NCBI RefSeq assembly: GCF_900167095.1
Contig: NZ_FUXG01000001.1
Span: forward strand, 62,001-126,000
Length of the DNA: 64,000 nucleotides
Reading direction: 5' to 3'
From: Oceanospirillum multiglobuliferum
GTDB lineage: Bacteria; Pseudomonadota; Gammaproteobacteria; Pseudomonadales; Halomonadaceae
A program made the position numbers and the translations under genes. Positions 8,237 through 17,984 of this stretch are shown one piece after another (positions within the stretch are counted from its first letter, which is position 1; the number at the start of each line of letters is the position of its first letter). Below the pieces are notes generated by a model that was given only the letters and a program-made list of their open reading frames with translations, was not told the origin of the DNA and did not search any database.

Positions 8237-9208
8237 ATGAGCAAGGTTTTTGACGATAACTCGCTAACAATCGGTAATACACCTCTAGTTAAAATTAACC
8301 GCCTAAGCCAACATCCAAACCTATACGCCAAACTGGAAAGCCGTAATCCTGCCTTTTCAGTAAAATGCCGTATTGGTGCCAATATGATCTGGGATGCTGA
8401 AAAACGTGGTGTTTTAAAACCGGGCATGGAGATTGTAGAGCCCACCAGTGGTAACACAGGGATTGCACTCTGCTTTGTGGCGGCCTCTCGTGGCTATAAA
8501 ATTACCCTGACCATGCCATCCAGCATGAGCTTAGAGCGTCGAAAAATGATGAAGGCACTGGGTGCAAACTTAGAGCTGACAGAGCCTGCTAAAGGTATGA
8601 AAGGCGCAATTGCAAAAGCAGAAGAGTTGGTCGCCTCCAACCCAGAGCACTACTTTATGCCACAGCAATTTGAAAACCCTGCCAACCCTGAGATCCATGA
8701 AAAAACCACTGGTCCAGAGATTTGGCAAGATACCGACGGTGAAATTGATGTCCTGGTTGCAGGTGTTGGCACAGGCGGCACTATCACAGGTATTTCACGC
8801 TATATCAAAAACACACAGGGCAAAGCCATTACCTCTGTTGCCGTTGAGCCTGTTGACTCCCCCGTGATCACTCAAACCATGCAGGGCGATGAAGTTAAAC
8901 CTGCACCACACAAAATCCAAGGTATTGGCGCAGGCTTTGTACCTAAAAATCTAGACTTATCACTGATCGACCGCGTTGAACAAATCAGCAATGACGATGC
9001 AATTCAGATGGCAAGAGAGCTGATGCTCAAAGAGGGCATTATTGGTGGTATCTCTTGTGGCGCAGCGATGGCAGCCGCTATTCGACTAGCGGAACAACCT
9101 GAGTTTGCAGATAAAACCATCGTGGTAATTTTACCCGACTCAGGTGAGCGCTATCTGTCTACAGCGCTATTTGAGGGCGTATTCAGCGAAAAAGAGATGG
9201 TACAGTAA
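8237..9208 (+). CDS. cysK: Cysteine synthase A (O-acetylserine sulfhydrylase)
   Basis: PLP enzyme of 323 residues that makes L-cysteine from O-acetylserine and sulfide in the cytosol. The PLP Lys is K43 in SVKCRIG, the substrate loop TSGNTG is near residue 70, and the phosphate-binding GTGGTITG segment is near residue 178. Length and the [10 protein letters not shown] and DSGERYLST segments fit CysK better than CysM. The start has AGGGA about 8 bp upstream. It is followed by paired hairpins and then by tRNA genes on the opposite strand. No CysB operator could be identified by eye. Confidence 0.92.
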   Translation: MSKVFDDNSLTIGNTPLVKINRLSQHPNLYAKLESRNPAFSVKCRIGANMIWDAEKRGVLKPGMEIVEPTSGNTGIALCFVAASRGYKITLTMPSSMSLERRKMMKALGANLELTEPAKGMKGAIAKAEELVASNPEHYFMPQQFENPANPEIHEKTTGPEIWQDTDGEIDVLVAGVGTGGTITGISRYIKNTQGKAITSVAVEPVDSPVITQTMQGDEVKPAPHKIQGIGAGFVPKNLDLSLIDRVEQISNDDAIQMARELMLKEGIIGGISCGAAMAAAIRLAEQPEFADKTIVVILPDSGERYLSTALFEGVFSEKEMVQ

Positions 9209-9283
9209 GTCAACATCAACCCTCTCTGCCTGAGTGTAGAGGGGGTTATTCTGGATTGTCTCAAGGATTGCCAAACAGCAGAA

Positions 9284-9311
9284 ACAAAAAAACCGCAATT
9301 AAGCGGTTTCT
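9284..9311 (-). terminator. Terminator of the tRNA-Ala/tRNA-Glu unit
   Basis: The stem AAACCGC/GCGGTTT (9290-9296 and 9303-9309, loop AATTAA) is followed on the minus strand by a run of seven T. It is a strong intrinsic terminator for the minus-strand tRNAs and may also work for cysK on the plus strand, where GTTTCTTGTTTT follows. A further AACTTGTT/AACAAGTT dyad lies at 9318-9340. Confidence 0.75.
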
Positions 9312-9350
9312 TGTTTTAACTTGTTAAGTTCAAACAAGTTAAATAAATAG

Positions 9351-9426
9351 TGGCGTCCCATAGGGGGTTCGAACCCCTGTTACCGCCGTGAAAGGGCGGT
9401 GTCCTAGGCCACTAGACGAATGGGAC
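9351..9426 (-). tRNA. tRNA-Glu(TTC)
   Basis: A 76-nt cloverleaf with encoded CCA. The anticodon loop CTTTCAC gives anticodon TTC, and the T-loop is GTTCGAA. It is identical to the two tRNA-Glu copies at 61117 and 61359, but in the opposite orientation. It is cotranscribed with tRNA-Ala, 17 bp apart. Confidence 0.97.
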
Positions 9427-9443
9427 ACTGGCCACTTGAGATT

Positions 9444-9519
9444 TGGTGGAGCCTAGCGGGATCGAACCGCTGACCTCAACACTGCCAGTGTTGCGCTCTC
9501 CCAGCTGAGCTAAGGCCCC
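9444..9519 (-). tRNA. tRNA-Ala(GGC)
   Basis: A 76-nt cloverleaf with encoded CCA. The anticodon stem CAACA/TGTTG encloses loop CTGGCAG, anticodon GGC. The G3-U70 identity pair of alanine tRNAs is consistent with GGGGCC at the 5' end and GGCTCC at the 3' end. It is the first gene of the unit driven by the promoter at 9537-9565. Confidence 0.97.
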
Positions 9520-9536
9520 TCTCAAGTACGGGACGA

Positions 9537-9565
9537 ATTATAGGGAGGCTTTTTTCTTGGGTCAA
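9537..9565 (-). promoter_or_regulatory. Strong sigma-70 promoter for tRNA-Ala/tRNA-Glu
   Basis: On the minus strand TTGACC (9560-9565), a 17-bp spacer and a perfect TATAAT (9537-9542) lie 17 bp upstream of the tRNA-Ala 5' end. Spacing and sequence are near ideal. Confidence 0.85.
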
Positions 9566-9659
9566 CTCATTTTTTGAATTTTTTTATCTTTTTTACAAAA
9601 TAAAGTTCAAATGAACCAATGAGTTAGCGAAAAGCCCCCCTCTAGCTAGGCCCTAAGAC

Positions 9660-11144
9660 CTAGCCATTTAAATCCGCAAACTCTTTTTCCAGCTTCTTCG
9701 TTTGCTTCTTAGACACACCACCTAACAAGTTCACCGCATGACGCAAACGTGCGCGGGTCAAGTCTGGGCCAATAATCGCCATCGAGTCCAACACAGAAGA
9801 CGAGGTAGGTGAGCCTGCAATCGCAATAAAGATAGGCTGTAAGAAATCTTTAATTTTCACACCAAAGTGCTCAGACAATTTCTTAACATCTGCAAAAATA
9901 TTGTCTTTATTCCAGCTACGCTGTGCCTCCATCTGCCATAGCGTAAACTGTAGCTGTTTAACCAGCTCTTCTTTCTCTAGCTTGATATGGCTGAAATCAC
10001 TTTCTGTGATTGGCAACATACCTGAGAAGAAGAAGCCAGCCAGCGGTGCAATATCACTGAACTTTTCAACACGGTTCTTGATTTGCGGTACGATTTGCGC
10101 CAAATACTCAGGTTGGAACGCCCACTGCTGCACCGCTTGAATAAACTGCTGATCATTCAGATCTTCACGAATATATAGACCGTTTAGCCAAGACAGTTTT
10201 TCAACGTCAAACACTGGGCCACCCAGAGAAACACGTTGAATATCAAAATGCTCAATCATCGTCGCCAAAGAGAACTTCTCGCGCTCATCCGGCATTGACC
10301 AACCCATACGCCCCAAATAGTTGATTACCGCTTCAGGCATAAAGCCCATTTTGCGATAGTAGTTAATTGAGGTCGGGTTTTTACGCTTCGATAATTTGGT
10401 TTTATCGGGGTTACGCAACAGTGGGAAGTGGCATAGCACAGGCATTTGCCAACCGAAGTATTCGTACAGCAGTTTGTGCTTAGGTGCAGAGTTAATCCAC
10501 TCTTCACCACGCAGCACATGAGTAATCTGCATCAGATGGTCATCGACAACGTTTGCCAAGTGATAAGTCGGCATACCGTCTGCTTTTAGCAGAATCTGGC
10601 AGTCGATCTGCCCCCAATCAATCTCAATTTTGCCACGCAGCAAATCATCAACTTCACACACGCCCTCTTCAGGTACGCACATGCGGATCACGTAAGGTGC
10701 ATCAGCGGCTTCACGCGCAGCTTGCTCCTCAGCAGGCAGCGCCAAATCACTTTGTTTTAAAGCCGTATGTTTGCCCTCTGCTTTACGACTCTCACGTAGC
10801 TCGTCTAGCTCTTCTGTGGTGCGATAGCAGCGGAATGCTTTACCTGCTTTTTCAAGCTGATAAGCATAGTCAGCGTACATATGCTTACGCTCGCTCTGGC
10901 GGTAAGGGCCAAACTCACCACCTACATCAGGGCCTTCATCCCAATCTAGGCCTAACCAACGTAGAGAGTCTAAAATCATCTGCTCAGATTCATTGGTGCT
11001 ACGGGTCTGATCCGTATCCTCAATGCGTAAAATAAACTTGCCGCCATGTTTACGGGCAAAAGCCAAGTTAAAAAGTGCAATGTAAGCAGTACCAACGTGA
11101 GGGTCACCTGTTGGTGAAGGCGCAATTCGGGTGCGAACAGTCAT
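9660..11144 (-). CDS. gltX: Glutamyl-tRNA synthetase
   Basis: Class I aminoacyl-tRNA synthetase of 494 residues that charges tRNA-Glu with glutamate. The ATP-site HIGH motif appears as HVGT in [12 protein letters not shown] near the N-terminus, and the KMSKS motif appears as KLSKR (KTKLSKRK). The [12 protein letters not shown] and RGEEWINS segments are typical of bacterial GluRS. The zinc-binding Cys cluster of E. coli GluRS is not evident; a single Cys remains in AFRCYRT. The start ATG at 11144 gives the canonical N-terminus ([12 protein letters not shown]). Its own substrate, tRNA-Glu, lies 234 bp downstream in the same direction with a separate promoter. Confidence 0.95.
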   Translation of the reverse strand: MTVRTRIAPSPTGDPHVGTAYIALFNLAFARKHGGKFILRIEDTDQTRSTNESEQMILDSLRWLGLDWDEGPDVGGEFGPYRQSERKHMYADYAYQLEKAGKAFRCYRTTEELDELRESRKAEGKHTALKQSDLALPAEEQAAREAADAPYVIRMCVPEEGVCEVDDLLRGKIEIDWGQIDCQILLKADGMPTYHLANVVDDHLMQITHVLRGEEWINSAPKHKLLYEYFGWQMPVLCHFPLLRNPDKTKLSKRKNPTSINYYRKMGFMPEAVINYLGRMGWSMPDEREKFSLATMIEHFDIQRVSLGGPVFDVEKLSWLNGLYIREDLNDQQFIQAVQQWAFQPEYLAQIVPQIKNRVEKFSDIAPLAGFFFSGMLPITESDFSHIKLEKEELVKQLQFTLWQMEAQRSWNKDNIFADVKKLSEHFGVKIKDFLQPIFIAIAGSPTSSSVLDSMAIIGPDLTRARLRHAVNLLGGVSKKQTKKLEKEFADLNG

Positions 11145-11321
11145 AATAATCCGTTCAATCCTATGAGAATGATAAGTACAAAAAATAGTTCATCTGCACA
11201 AAGGCAATGGCGCAAGATTATAGTCGAGCCGACAAAGGACAAACAGCCTTTGTTCATCTCCATCGGTCGTCAAAGTTAAAGAGGCGCCTTCTGTGTGACC
11301 AATCGCCTACCTCTCAGCACT

Positions 11322-12128
11322 TCAGAGCCTACGATGTAACCATGCAGGTAATTGACGACGAACCTCATCAAAACGCTGTTTCGACAGTGTGCCAGTGACA
11401 ATCCCCTCACCAAGATCCTGCTGACCGAGAATCTCCCCCCAAGGATCAACAATCATACTGTGTCCCCAAGTCACTCGACCGCTATCGTGTTGGCCACCTT
11501 GTGCAGGCGCCATTAGATAGCATTGGTTTTCAACCGCACGCGCTCTTAATAGCAACTCCCAGTGTGAACGACCTGTGGGTACTGTAAACGCTGCGGGAAT
11601 CACCAGCAGATCCACATCATCTAAACCACGAAACAACTCTGGAAAACGCAAGTCATAACAGATCCCTAGCCCAACACGCGCCCAAGGTGTGTCAAAGCAT
11701 ACGGGCTGCTGACCCGCCTCAATACTGGCGGACTCTTGATAGCACTCATCACCCTTTTGAAAATCAAAGAGATGAATCTTGTCATAACGCGCAGCCACCG
11801 CACCGGAAGGGTCAAAAACCAAACTGGTATTGGTGACTTTATCAGCTTGCTTGCCTTTTAACGGTAACGAGCCTGCAACTAACCAAATACCCAGTTTTTG
11901 AGCCAACTGTGCTAAACGATCCTGCATCATGCCACTGCCAAAGTGTTCTGCCAGCGCAAACTTGGCCCGTTCATCTCGATTCAGCATTGGGAAATACTCT
12001 GGCAATGCAATAATCTGCGCGCCTTGACTGGCCGCCTCAGTAACCCAATATTCAGCTCGGGCCAAATTCTGTTCTGGATCTTCGCCCGAAACCATTTGAA
12101 TCGCCGAAACTTTTACATCTGCTAACAT
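11322..12128 (-). CDS. Carbon-nitrogen hydrolase (Nit1 / omega-amidase type)
   Basis: Nitrilase-superfamily amidase of 268 residues, cytosolic. The Glu-Lys-Cys triad is visible in ALPEYF, YDKIHLFD and GLGICYDLRFPELFR. The latter segments are characteristic of the Nit1/YbeM branch, whose members repair deaminated glutathione or act on small omega-amides. An open frame extends upstream to 12215, but the extension does not resemble the family. The ATG at 12128 gives MLADVKVSAIQM and has GAGAA upstream. A RecQ-family gene ends about 105 bp upstream in the same direction. The exact substrate is not determinable. Confidence 0.85.
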   Translation of the reverse strand: MLADVKVSAIQMVSGEDPEQNLARAEYWVTEAASQGAQIIALPEYFPMLNRDERAKFALAEHFGSGMMQDRLAQLAQKLGIWLVAGSLPLKGKQADKVTNTSLVFDPSGAVAARYDKIHLFDFQKGDECYQESASIEAGQQPVCFDTPWARVGLGICYDLRFPELFRGLDDVDLLVIPAAFTVPTGRSHWELLLRARAVENQCYLMAPAQGGQHDSGRVTWGHSMIVDPWGEILGQQDLGEGIVTGTLSKQRFDEVRRQLPAWLHRRL

Positions 12129-12233
12129 TTTGCGGTTCTCATATTGGATTTTATTGTCATCATTGCGCTTGAAGCTGTGGATTATAGTCAATAAAGACCA
12201 AGGCTCGCATCGCAATCGCCTCCACGCCCTTAA

Positions 12234-14228
12234 TTAATCAATCAATAAGCCTTGTACTTTTTGCTCAATGTCAGGGTATCGAAGTAACTCACAACTACCA
12301 AAACCTGCCAGTTGTCGCGCCTTGATCTGGGTGAACAAGGGTTGGGTTAAACCCGCTAAGAAACGGGCGCATAGGGTCTGTTTTTCTTGCCTTTGCAGCC
12401 TAATGACCTGTTCACTGTTCAGACGCTCTAACAGGGCCTCTAGGTTTTGTTTCAGCACCGCGTCTTCAGGCCAAATTGGCGGTTGCACATAGCTTAGATG
12501 TGCCACCTGTCCACGACAAACAGAGCAATGACCACAGGCTGTTGGGCTACTGCCTTCGTCAAAGTAGCGGGAGAGGTTGTGAGTGAGGCAGCGGTCGAGC
12601 TGGAAAAAACGAATTAACGCGCCAATACGTTCGATCTCTTTTTGCTCTTTCTCGACAACGTAATGATAGAGTTTAGCCACTGGCTCATCGTGGTTAAGAG
12701 CGGTCATGTTAACTCGAAACACTTCAGTCATTTTGGACGCCGACAGTTCGATTAACCCCTGCTCATGTAAGTAATCCAGTGCCGCAATAGCACGATGGCG
12801 CTCAGCACCATAGGTTTGATAAAGGTTGTCAAAGTGAGGGACACCCCAAGTTCTTTTAAACTCGGTCTGCTCAAACAGGCTATTTAAAAAGGCGGCACGC
12901 TCGCCCGAAAAACGCGCCAAAATGTCGGATCTCTCAGCAACCAATTTATATTTATACTCGGCGAAATAGCTGCGTAGGGGTTCTAAAATGCCCATCAGTT
13001 CTAATTGCACTAACAAGGTTTTCAGCGGCAGTTGGCGAATATTGCATTGATTTGACAGGCTGTTCAGTTGTAACTCCCACTGGTGCTGGTCATGCCCCTG
13101 CACAAAACTGTCTTGCTGTATGACCTCGATTAAACGGGCAATATCTGAGCGCTGCGGGGTATCACCATAGACAAAGTTTTCCAGTACCGGAATACCATCA
13201 AGGCTGGCAAGCGTGATGCAATCTGACGCCAAGCCATCACGCCCCGCTCGCCCAATCTCTTGGCTGTAATTTTCGATCGACTTGGGCAGATCATAATGAA
13301 TCACAAACCGGATATTGGGTTTATCAATACCCATCCCAAAGGCGATGGTGGCCACCACAACGCGCACTCGACCCGCCATAAAGTCAGCCTGCACTTTTTG
13401 TCGTTGCTCGTCAGGCAAACCTGCATGATAAGCTTCGGCTTGAATACCTTGCTGGCACAGGTCACGGGCCACCTCTTCTGCCGTATGCTGTAAGGTGACG
13501 TAGACTATACCATCGCCTGTTTTGTGTTGAATCAGCGTTCGCAAAACCTGCTTCGGGTTTTGGTCTGCCTGTAACGGCTGCACACTCAGATCAAGGTTGG
13601 CGCGATAAAATCCCGTTTGCACAATATGCTCTGGGGCAATGTTGAATTTTTGCGCCATATCTTTTTTCACCCGACGGGTGGCGGTAGCGGTGAGTAATAA
13701 CACCAACGGAATGTTCAGCTGCTGACGGTACTCGGGCAGTTTGAGATAGTCAGGGCGAAAGTTGTGCCCCCATTCGGAAATGCAGTGCGCTTCATCCACC
13801 ACTAACATCGACAGCGGAATAGATTCGATAAACTGGCGAAAACGCTCATTCTTAAAGCGCTCAACCGAGACCATTAGAATCTTGAGTTTGCCCGACCGCG
13901 CCTCTTGAATCACCTGCTGATGCTGTTCAGTGCTGAGGGTGGAGTCGATACTGGCAGCCGCTATGCCTTTACTGGCCAGAAAGGCGAGTTGGTCTTTCAT
14001 CAAAGCCAACAGCGGTGAAACCACCAAGGTTAAATGGGGGAGCTGCAAGGCGGTGAACTGATAACAGAGTGATTTGCCCGATCCCGTTGGGAATATTGCC
14101 AAAGACGATTGCCCAGCCAACAGCTGCATCACGGTTTGCTGCTGCCCGCCCCTGAACTCAGAAAACCCAAATTGCTGTGCTAGCAATGTATTCAAATGGT
14201 CGGGAGTCAGGCCGTTGGCATCCATCAT
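12234..14228 (-). CDS. RecQ-family ATP-dependent DNA helicase
   Basis: Superfamily 2 helicase of 664 residues, 3'-5' DNA unwinding in repair and recombination. It carries FRGGQQQ (motif 0), Walker A FPTGSGKS, DEAHCISEWGHNFRPDY, TATATRR, and motifs V and VI (GMGIDKPN and QEIGRAGRD). A Cys cluster (TACGHCSVCRG) marks a zinc-binding region near residue 570. No HRDC domain follows, so it is a RecQ-like paralogue rather than certainly RecQ itself. The start is the first of two ATGs, with GGGAAAG upstream. It is codirectional with the downstream amidase gene. Confidence 0.88.
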   Translation of the reverse strand: MMDANGLTPDHLNTLLAQQFGFSEFRGGQQQTVMQLLAGQSSLAIFPTGSGKSLCYQFTALQLPHLTLVVSPLLALMKDQLAFLASKGIAAASIDSTLSTEQHQQVIQEARSGKLKILMVSVERFKNERFRQFIESIPLSMLVVDEAHCISEWGHNFRPDYLKLPEYRQQLNIPLVLLLTATATRRVKKDMAQKFNIAPEHIVQTGFYRANLDLSVQPLQADQNPKQVLRTLIQHKTGDGIVYVTLQHTAEEVARDLCQQGIQAEAYHAGLPDEQRQKVQADFMAGRVRVVVATIAFGMGIDKPNIRFVIHYDLPKSIENYSQEIGRAGRDGLASDCITLASLDGIPVLENFVYGDTPQRSDIARLIEVIQQDSFVQGHDQHQWELQLNSLSNQCNIRQLPLKTLLVQLELMGILEPLRSYFAEYKYKLVAERSDILARFSGERAAFLNSLFEQTEFKRTWGVPHFDNLYQTYGAERHRAIAALDYLHEQGLIELSASKMTEVFRVNMTALNHDEPVAKLYHYVVEKEQKEIERIGALIRFFQLDRCLTHNLSRYFDEGSSPTACGHCSVCRGQVAHLSYVQPPIWPEDAVLKQNLEALLERLNSEQVIRLQRQEKQTLCARFLAGLTQPLFTQIKARQLAGFGSCELLRYPDIEQKVQGLLID

Positions 14229-14274
14229 AAACTTTCCCTACTGAGGTAAAAATAAAAAGAGGGCTCAGTGCAAG

Positions 14275-14982
14275 TTAATCTGAGCTGAATTTAATTGTGC
14301 CATAAAACGCCTCTGCACTGCTGTTGGAATTGTCTGCGTCCGTCATAATCGCAATGGCTTTGATCCGATCAATCTCTTTACCAAAGAACTGCTGAATGTC
14401 GGCTTTTAAATTGCGCTTTTCTTCATGCCAACCTTGCTCTAATGCACCCTCTCGCATCGATACCATCATCGCGCTTTTACCCACAAAGGGATTGGGCCAA
14501 TGTTGTCCAACAGGGGTTTGGCCTGACCAAACATAGCTGATCACTTTGGTGCTTAAAAACGTCCAACCATCATTAAAAATAATGTACACACGGGCGCCAA
14601 AGTCATCCCCTGCTCGGGTTTGTTCATTGGTTAAGTTGGGCAGTTGTGTCACTTTCCAGCGCCAGCTCAGGTAAGGGGTTTGGTTCAGGTCGATATCCGC
14701 CTCATAAAACAAGCCTGAGGCGGCTGAGTTACTTTTTGCATATAGGGCGAGCTGTCCTTCGTGTTCAACCAATTGATATTGGGTGAGGCCATTAAAGCTT
14801 TTGCTTTTCCATTCGCTGATCTGCTTTGGAGTTAAAATTAAAGCGCTTGTCGCCACCGACTGCTCTGAGTTTGCAAATACAGCGCCTGAAAAAAACAGGC
14901 TGATGAAAACCCAGAGAGTGAATCGAGTGCTGATCATGCTCCGTAAATCATGCTGAATGTGCCCGCTGCAAGTCATCTCCAT
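14275..14982 (-). CDS. DUF3047 family exported protein
   Basis: Protein of up to 235 residues that I recognise only as DUF3047. After an N-terminal hydrophobic segment (WVFISLFFSGAVFA) with a signal-peptidase-like A-x-A site, the mature part holds the family segments LSWRWKV, GDDFGARVYIIF and IAIMTDADNS. It probably acts in the periplasm; its biochemical role is unknown. Start choice is uncertain. The ATG at 14982 has the best ribosome binding site (AGAGGGGG), while the ATG at 14937 gives a more compact signal peptide. It ends 47 bp before the RecQ gene and may be transcribed with it. Confidence 0.78.
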   Translation of the reverse strand: MEMTCSGHIQHDLRSMISTRFTLWVFISLFFSGAVFANSEQSVATSALILTPKQISEWKSKSFNGLTQYQLVEHEGQLALYAKSNSAASGLFYEADIDLNQTPYLSWRWKVTQLPNLTNEQTRAGDDFGARVYIIFNDGWTFLSTKVISYVWSGQTPVGQHWPNPFVGKSAMMVSMREGALEQGWHEEKRNLKADIQQFFGKEIDRIKAIAIMTDADNSNSSAEAFYGTIKFSSD

Positions 14983-15218
14983 GCCCCCTCTTGTTTAGAA
15001 ATGTCTATATTTAGACCTATACGCAGATAAAACGATTTTGTATCTGTTTTGCGCTGACTTATTCCGATTCGAATAAGCGCAATAGAGGAGAAAAACGGAC
15101 GGTAATTCTGTGCGTTATCAGGTAAGCTGCCTGCCTTTTTAGCCTAGGGCTACGATTTTTCACTTAGAATTGTTGAACAGAGTCCTACTACGTCGTGATC
15201 TACTGCCGGAGAAGATAA

Positions 15219-15638
15219 ATGTCACAAGAAACACGAGGCCGTTTAACCACTCGCACTATGGCAATGCCTGCGGATACCAACCCGTCTGGTGATATTTTTG
15301 GTGGCTGGGTTTTATCGCAAATGGATATCGCCGCAGGGATCTGTGCCAGCCAGCGTGCACAACAGCGCGTGGTCACCGTATCGCTAGAGGGCATGAGCTT
15401 TATTCGCCCTGTTAAAGTGGGTGATATTTTGGGGGTTTATACCGAAGTGATAGAGGTGGGGAAAACCTCTATGCGGATTCATGTGGAAGCTTGGGTACGC
15501 CGCGGACAGATTGGACTGCGTGAGAAAGTAACTGAAGCGGTTTTCAAATTTGTGGCCTTAGATGCTGAAGGTTATCCAACCCCTGTACCTGCAAAAAGCT
15601 CGCTGCCTGATTATGCGATGGAAGAGTTCACCGTCTGA
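15219..15638 (+). CDS. Acyl-CoA thioesterase, hotdog fold (YciA-like)
   Basis: Hotdog-fold thioesterase of 139 residues that hydrolyses acyl-CoAs in the cytosol. The family signature is PADTNPSGDIFGGWVLSQMD, with the catalytic Asp in the NPSGDIFGGW stretch, followed by the second strand set around GMSFIRPVKVGD. A clear GGAGA lies 8 bp before the ATG. It is monocistronic and ends 26 bp before a bidirectional terminator. YciA prefers medium to long acyl-CoAs, but specificity cannot be read from the sequence. Confidence 0.88.
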   Translation: MSQETRGRLTTRTMAMPADTNPSGDIFGGWVLSQMDIAAGICASQRAQQRVVTVSLEGMSFIRPVKVGDILGVYTEVIEVGKTSMRIHVEAWVRRGQIGLREKVTEAVFKFVALDAEGYPTPVPAKSSLPDYAMEEFTV

Positions 15639-15663
15639 TTGAGAATCAGCTGAATCGGTCATC

Positions 15664-15700
15664 AAAAAGCCCCATCAGGTTAAACCGATGGAGCTTTTTT
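15664..15700. terminator. Bidirectional terminator between thioesterase and helicase genes
   Basis: The stem AAAAAGCcCCATC / GATGGaGCTTTTT has one mismatch and a loop of about 10 bases. It carries A- and T-runs on both sides, so it can serve both convergent genes. Confidence 0.65.
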
Positions 15701-15727
15701 GCGCTGTTGGCTTTTGCTAAAAGCGCG

Positions 15728-16972
15728 CTATCTACGGCGAGGTTTTTGAGGTTTGCGTGTGTTACCGCTTTGTCCTAAGGCTTTGGCTCGTAGCGCTTTT
15801 TTAGAGGGTTTACGCTTGGCGTTCACCTCATCTAGCTGCATCAGGTTAGGCTCGAAGCCCTCCATCCATTGCAACACAGAATATTCACCTGTGAGTTTTT
15901 CGATCTCTTCCAGCAAATATTTCTCTTTTTGCGACACTAAGGATATGGCTAACCCCTCTTGCCCGGCACGACCTGTTCGGCCAATACGATGAATATAATC
16001 TTCTGCGTTGTAGGGTAGCTCATAGTTCACCACATATTGCAGTTGGTGAATGTCTAACCCACGGGCGGCTACGTCGGTGGCCACAAGGACGCGTACTTTT
16101 CCGATTTTAAAGTCTTCCAGTCCACGATCTCGTGCGCCTTGAGATTTGTCACCATGTACCCCCGCTGCGCTAATGCCGTCTTTTCCAAGTTCTTGAACCA
16201 GCTCATCCACTGCTTGTTTGGTGCGCGTGAAGACCAACACTTGTTGCCAGTTTTTAGATCCAATCAGATAGGCCAGTAACGCTGCTTTTTTTGACTGATC
16301 CACTTCATAAAAGCGCTGCTCAATTTGTGCCACGGTTGCATTACGTTCAGCAACTTCAATCAGTACAGGATCACGCAATAAAGTTTTGCTGAGTGCAAAA
16401 ACCTCATCGTTAAAAGTGGCTGAAAAAAACAGCGTTTGCCGCTGCTCAGGCAAACGCTTTAAGATGCGTTTGATCTCACCAATAAAGCCCATATCGAGCA
16501 TTCGGTCGGCTTCATCTAGCACCAAGGTTTCTAAGTTACTTAGGTCGATCAACCCTTTCATGGCCAGCTCTAACAACCGTCCGGGTGTTGCCACCAGTAT
16601 CTCGCAACCTTGGTTGAGCGCTTCAATTTGCGGATTAATACTGGCACCACCGTAGGCCACCACTGAGTTAACCCCCAGTCCTTGGCTATAGGTGATCACG
16701 CTGCGGTGAACTTGCTGTGCTAACTCTCGGGTGGGTGTTAGCACCAACACGCGAATCGCCTTGCTAGGCTCCACCTGTGCTAATTCACGCTGAATTAGGG
16801 GCAACATAAAAGCAGCCGTTTTTCCGGTTCCGGTTTGCGCCCCCGCCATCACATCATGGCCTTCTAGCACTTTCGGAATAGCTGCCTGTTGAATCGGTGT
16901 TGGGGTGAGATAATGAAGAGAGGATAAAACCGACAACAATTCGGGATTAAGGCCTAGGGCTGAGAAACTCAT
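15728..16972 (-). CDS. DEAD-box RNA helicase, RhlE-like
   Basis: RNA helicase of 414 residues. Motifs in order are TPIQQAAIP (Q motif), AQTGTGKTAA (I), PTRELAQQ (Ia), LDEADRMLDMGF (II), FFSATF (III), ATDVAARGLDI (V) and HRIGRTGRAGQ (VI). The last 30 residues are very basic (KRKPSKKALRAK, RKPQKPRRR), an RNA-binding tail as in RhlE/SrmB proteins that assist ribosome assembly or mRNA turnover in the cold. Start: the frame opens with TTG at 16978, but the ATG at 16972 (MSFSALGLN) is standard. It is monocistronic, convergent with the thioesterase gene. Confidence 0.87.
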   Translation of the reverse strand: MSFSALGLNPELLSVLSSLHYLTPTPIQQAAIPKVLEGHDVMAGAQTGTGKTAAFMLPLIQRELAQVEPSKAIRVLVLTPTRELAQQVHRSVITYSQGLGVNSVVAYGGASINPQIEALNQGCEILVATPGRLLELAMKGLIDLSNLETLVLDEADRMLDMGFIGEIKRILKRLPEQRQTLFFSATFNDEVFALSKTLLRDPVLIEVAERNATVAQIEQRFYEVDQSKKAALLAYLIGSKNWQQVLVFTRTKQAVDELVQELGKDGISAAGVHGDKSQGARDRGLEDFKIGKVRVLVATDVAARGLDIHQLQYVVNYELPYNAEDYIHRIGRTGRAGQEGLAISLVSQKEKYLLEEIEKLTGEYSVLQWMEGFEPNLMQLDEVNAKRKPSKKALRAKALGQSGNTRKPQKPRRR

Positions 16973-17190
16973 GAACAATACCGTGAATAGATCAAAACAG
17001 AGGAGTATCTAGTGTATCACTTCTGCCTTTGGCACGATGAGGTAAATACAATCGGTAGGATAAAACAGCAGTCGAAATAGAGGGGAATCTTGGCGCTGCA
17101 CTCACAGCGCCAAAAAGTTAGCGCACTGTTAACACAGCACGCTCATCAACCTAACAAGCGGCATCCAATCCTTGATGCCCACTAGTCAGT

Positions 17191-17760
17191 TTATTGAATT
17201 GCATTAACCCCTTTAAATTGTGCGATTAAAGCATCTGGACGCTTTTTCTTGTTATGTTTATTCAATACATAAACAACTGTTTCACCTTTAGGGCCAGAGC
17301 CAATATCGGTAAAACGCAAAGCCGCTTCGCCTGTTGCACGTACTTCATTCATATCTTCAATGCGGTTGAAGACATAAATGCGACCTTCATGACGCAGCTC
17401 ACCATAAAACATTTCAGGTACTAACTTGCCATCAATCATATCCACGCTGGCAATACCTGAGGTTTTCTTTTTGTCTTTACTGGTTAAACCAAATACCAGC
17501 GTTTCACCCTTGGCACCTGCGGCAATACGCTTGTAAGTGTACGGGGTTTCGTCATGCTCTAAGAAGTGCTGATAAGCAGAATAGTCGTCAAAGTAGTACA
17601 AACGGCCATCCTCATGGCGTACTTCATACAACGAAACCAATTGCTGAGTGGCTTCTTGCGATTGAGGGGCTTTTTCTGCACTTTGCATCGACGAACATGC
17701 CGCAGTACCGCCAACAACACCTACAATCAAGAGCGCTTGCAAAATAGATTTCAGTTTCAT
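17191..17760 (-). CDS. Lipoprotein with an internal tandem duplication, unknown function
   Basis: I do not recognise a named family. The 189-residue protein starts with a lipoprotein signal ending in GGTAAC (Cys22). The mature part holds two copies of a unit of about 60 residues. The first reads YEVRHEDGRLYYFDD...GAKGETLVFGLTSKDKKK. The second reads YGELRHEGRIYVFNR...GPKGETVVYVLNKHNKKK. Each unit combines an H-(E)-(D)-G-R-(L/I)-Y strand and a K-G-E-T-(L/V)-V strand. It is presumably anchored to the outer or inner membrane and sits alone between the RhlE gene and the divergent trhP. Confidence 0.75.
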   Translation of the reverse strand: MKLKSILQALLIVGVVGGTAACSSMQSAEKAPQSQEATQQLVSLYEVRHEDGRLYYFDDYSAYQHFLEHDETPYTYKRIAAGAKGETLVFGLTSKDKKKTSGIASVDMIDGKLVPEMFYGELRHEGRIYVFNRIEDMNEVRATGEAALRFTDIGSGPKGETVVYVLNKHNKKKRPDALIAQFKGVNAIQ

Positions 17761-17984
17761 TGTTCATTCCTTAATCGGTCATTATCAATAAGCTAACGGA
17801 AAGATTAAGAAATGAATGTTGCACAGCCGTGACAGTTTTTTGACACATTTTTTACGCAAGCAGTAGGGTACTCTTTATACCACCACAAGCTGTGGTAGAA
17901 TCGCGCGCTTTCTTGAATCGTGTGCAGTGCGCGTTATCTTCAAAAGGTGTATTTGGCCTGCAACCAGACACCGAAGAGGTTTTT

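Noticed and set aside
10553-11035. 160-codon frame on the plus strand inside gltX
   Set aside because: It is antisense to a well-supported synthetase gene. The composition (many His, Arg, Cys) is that of a shadow frame.
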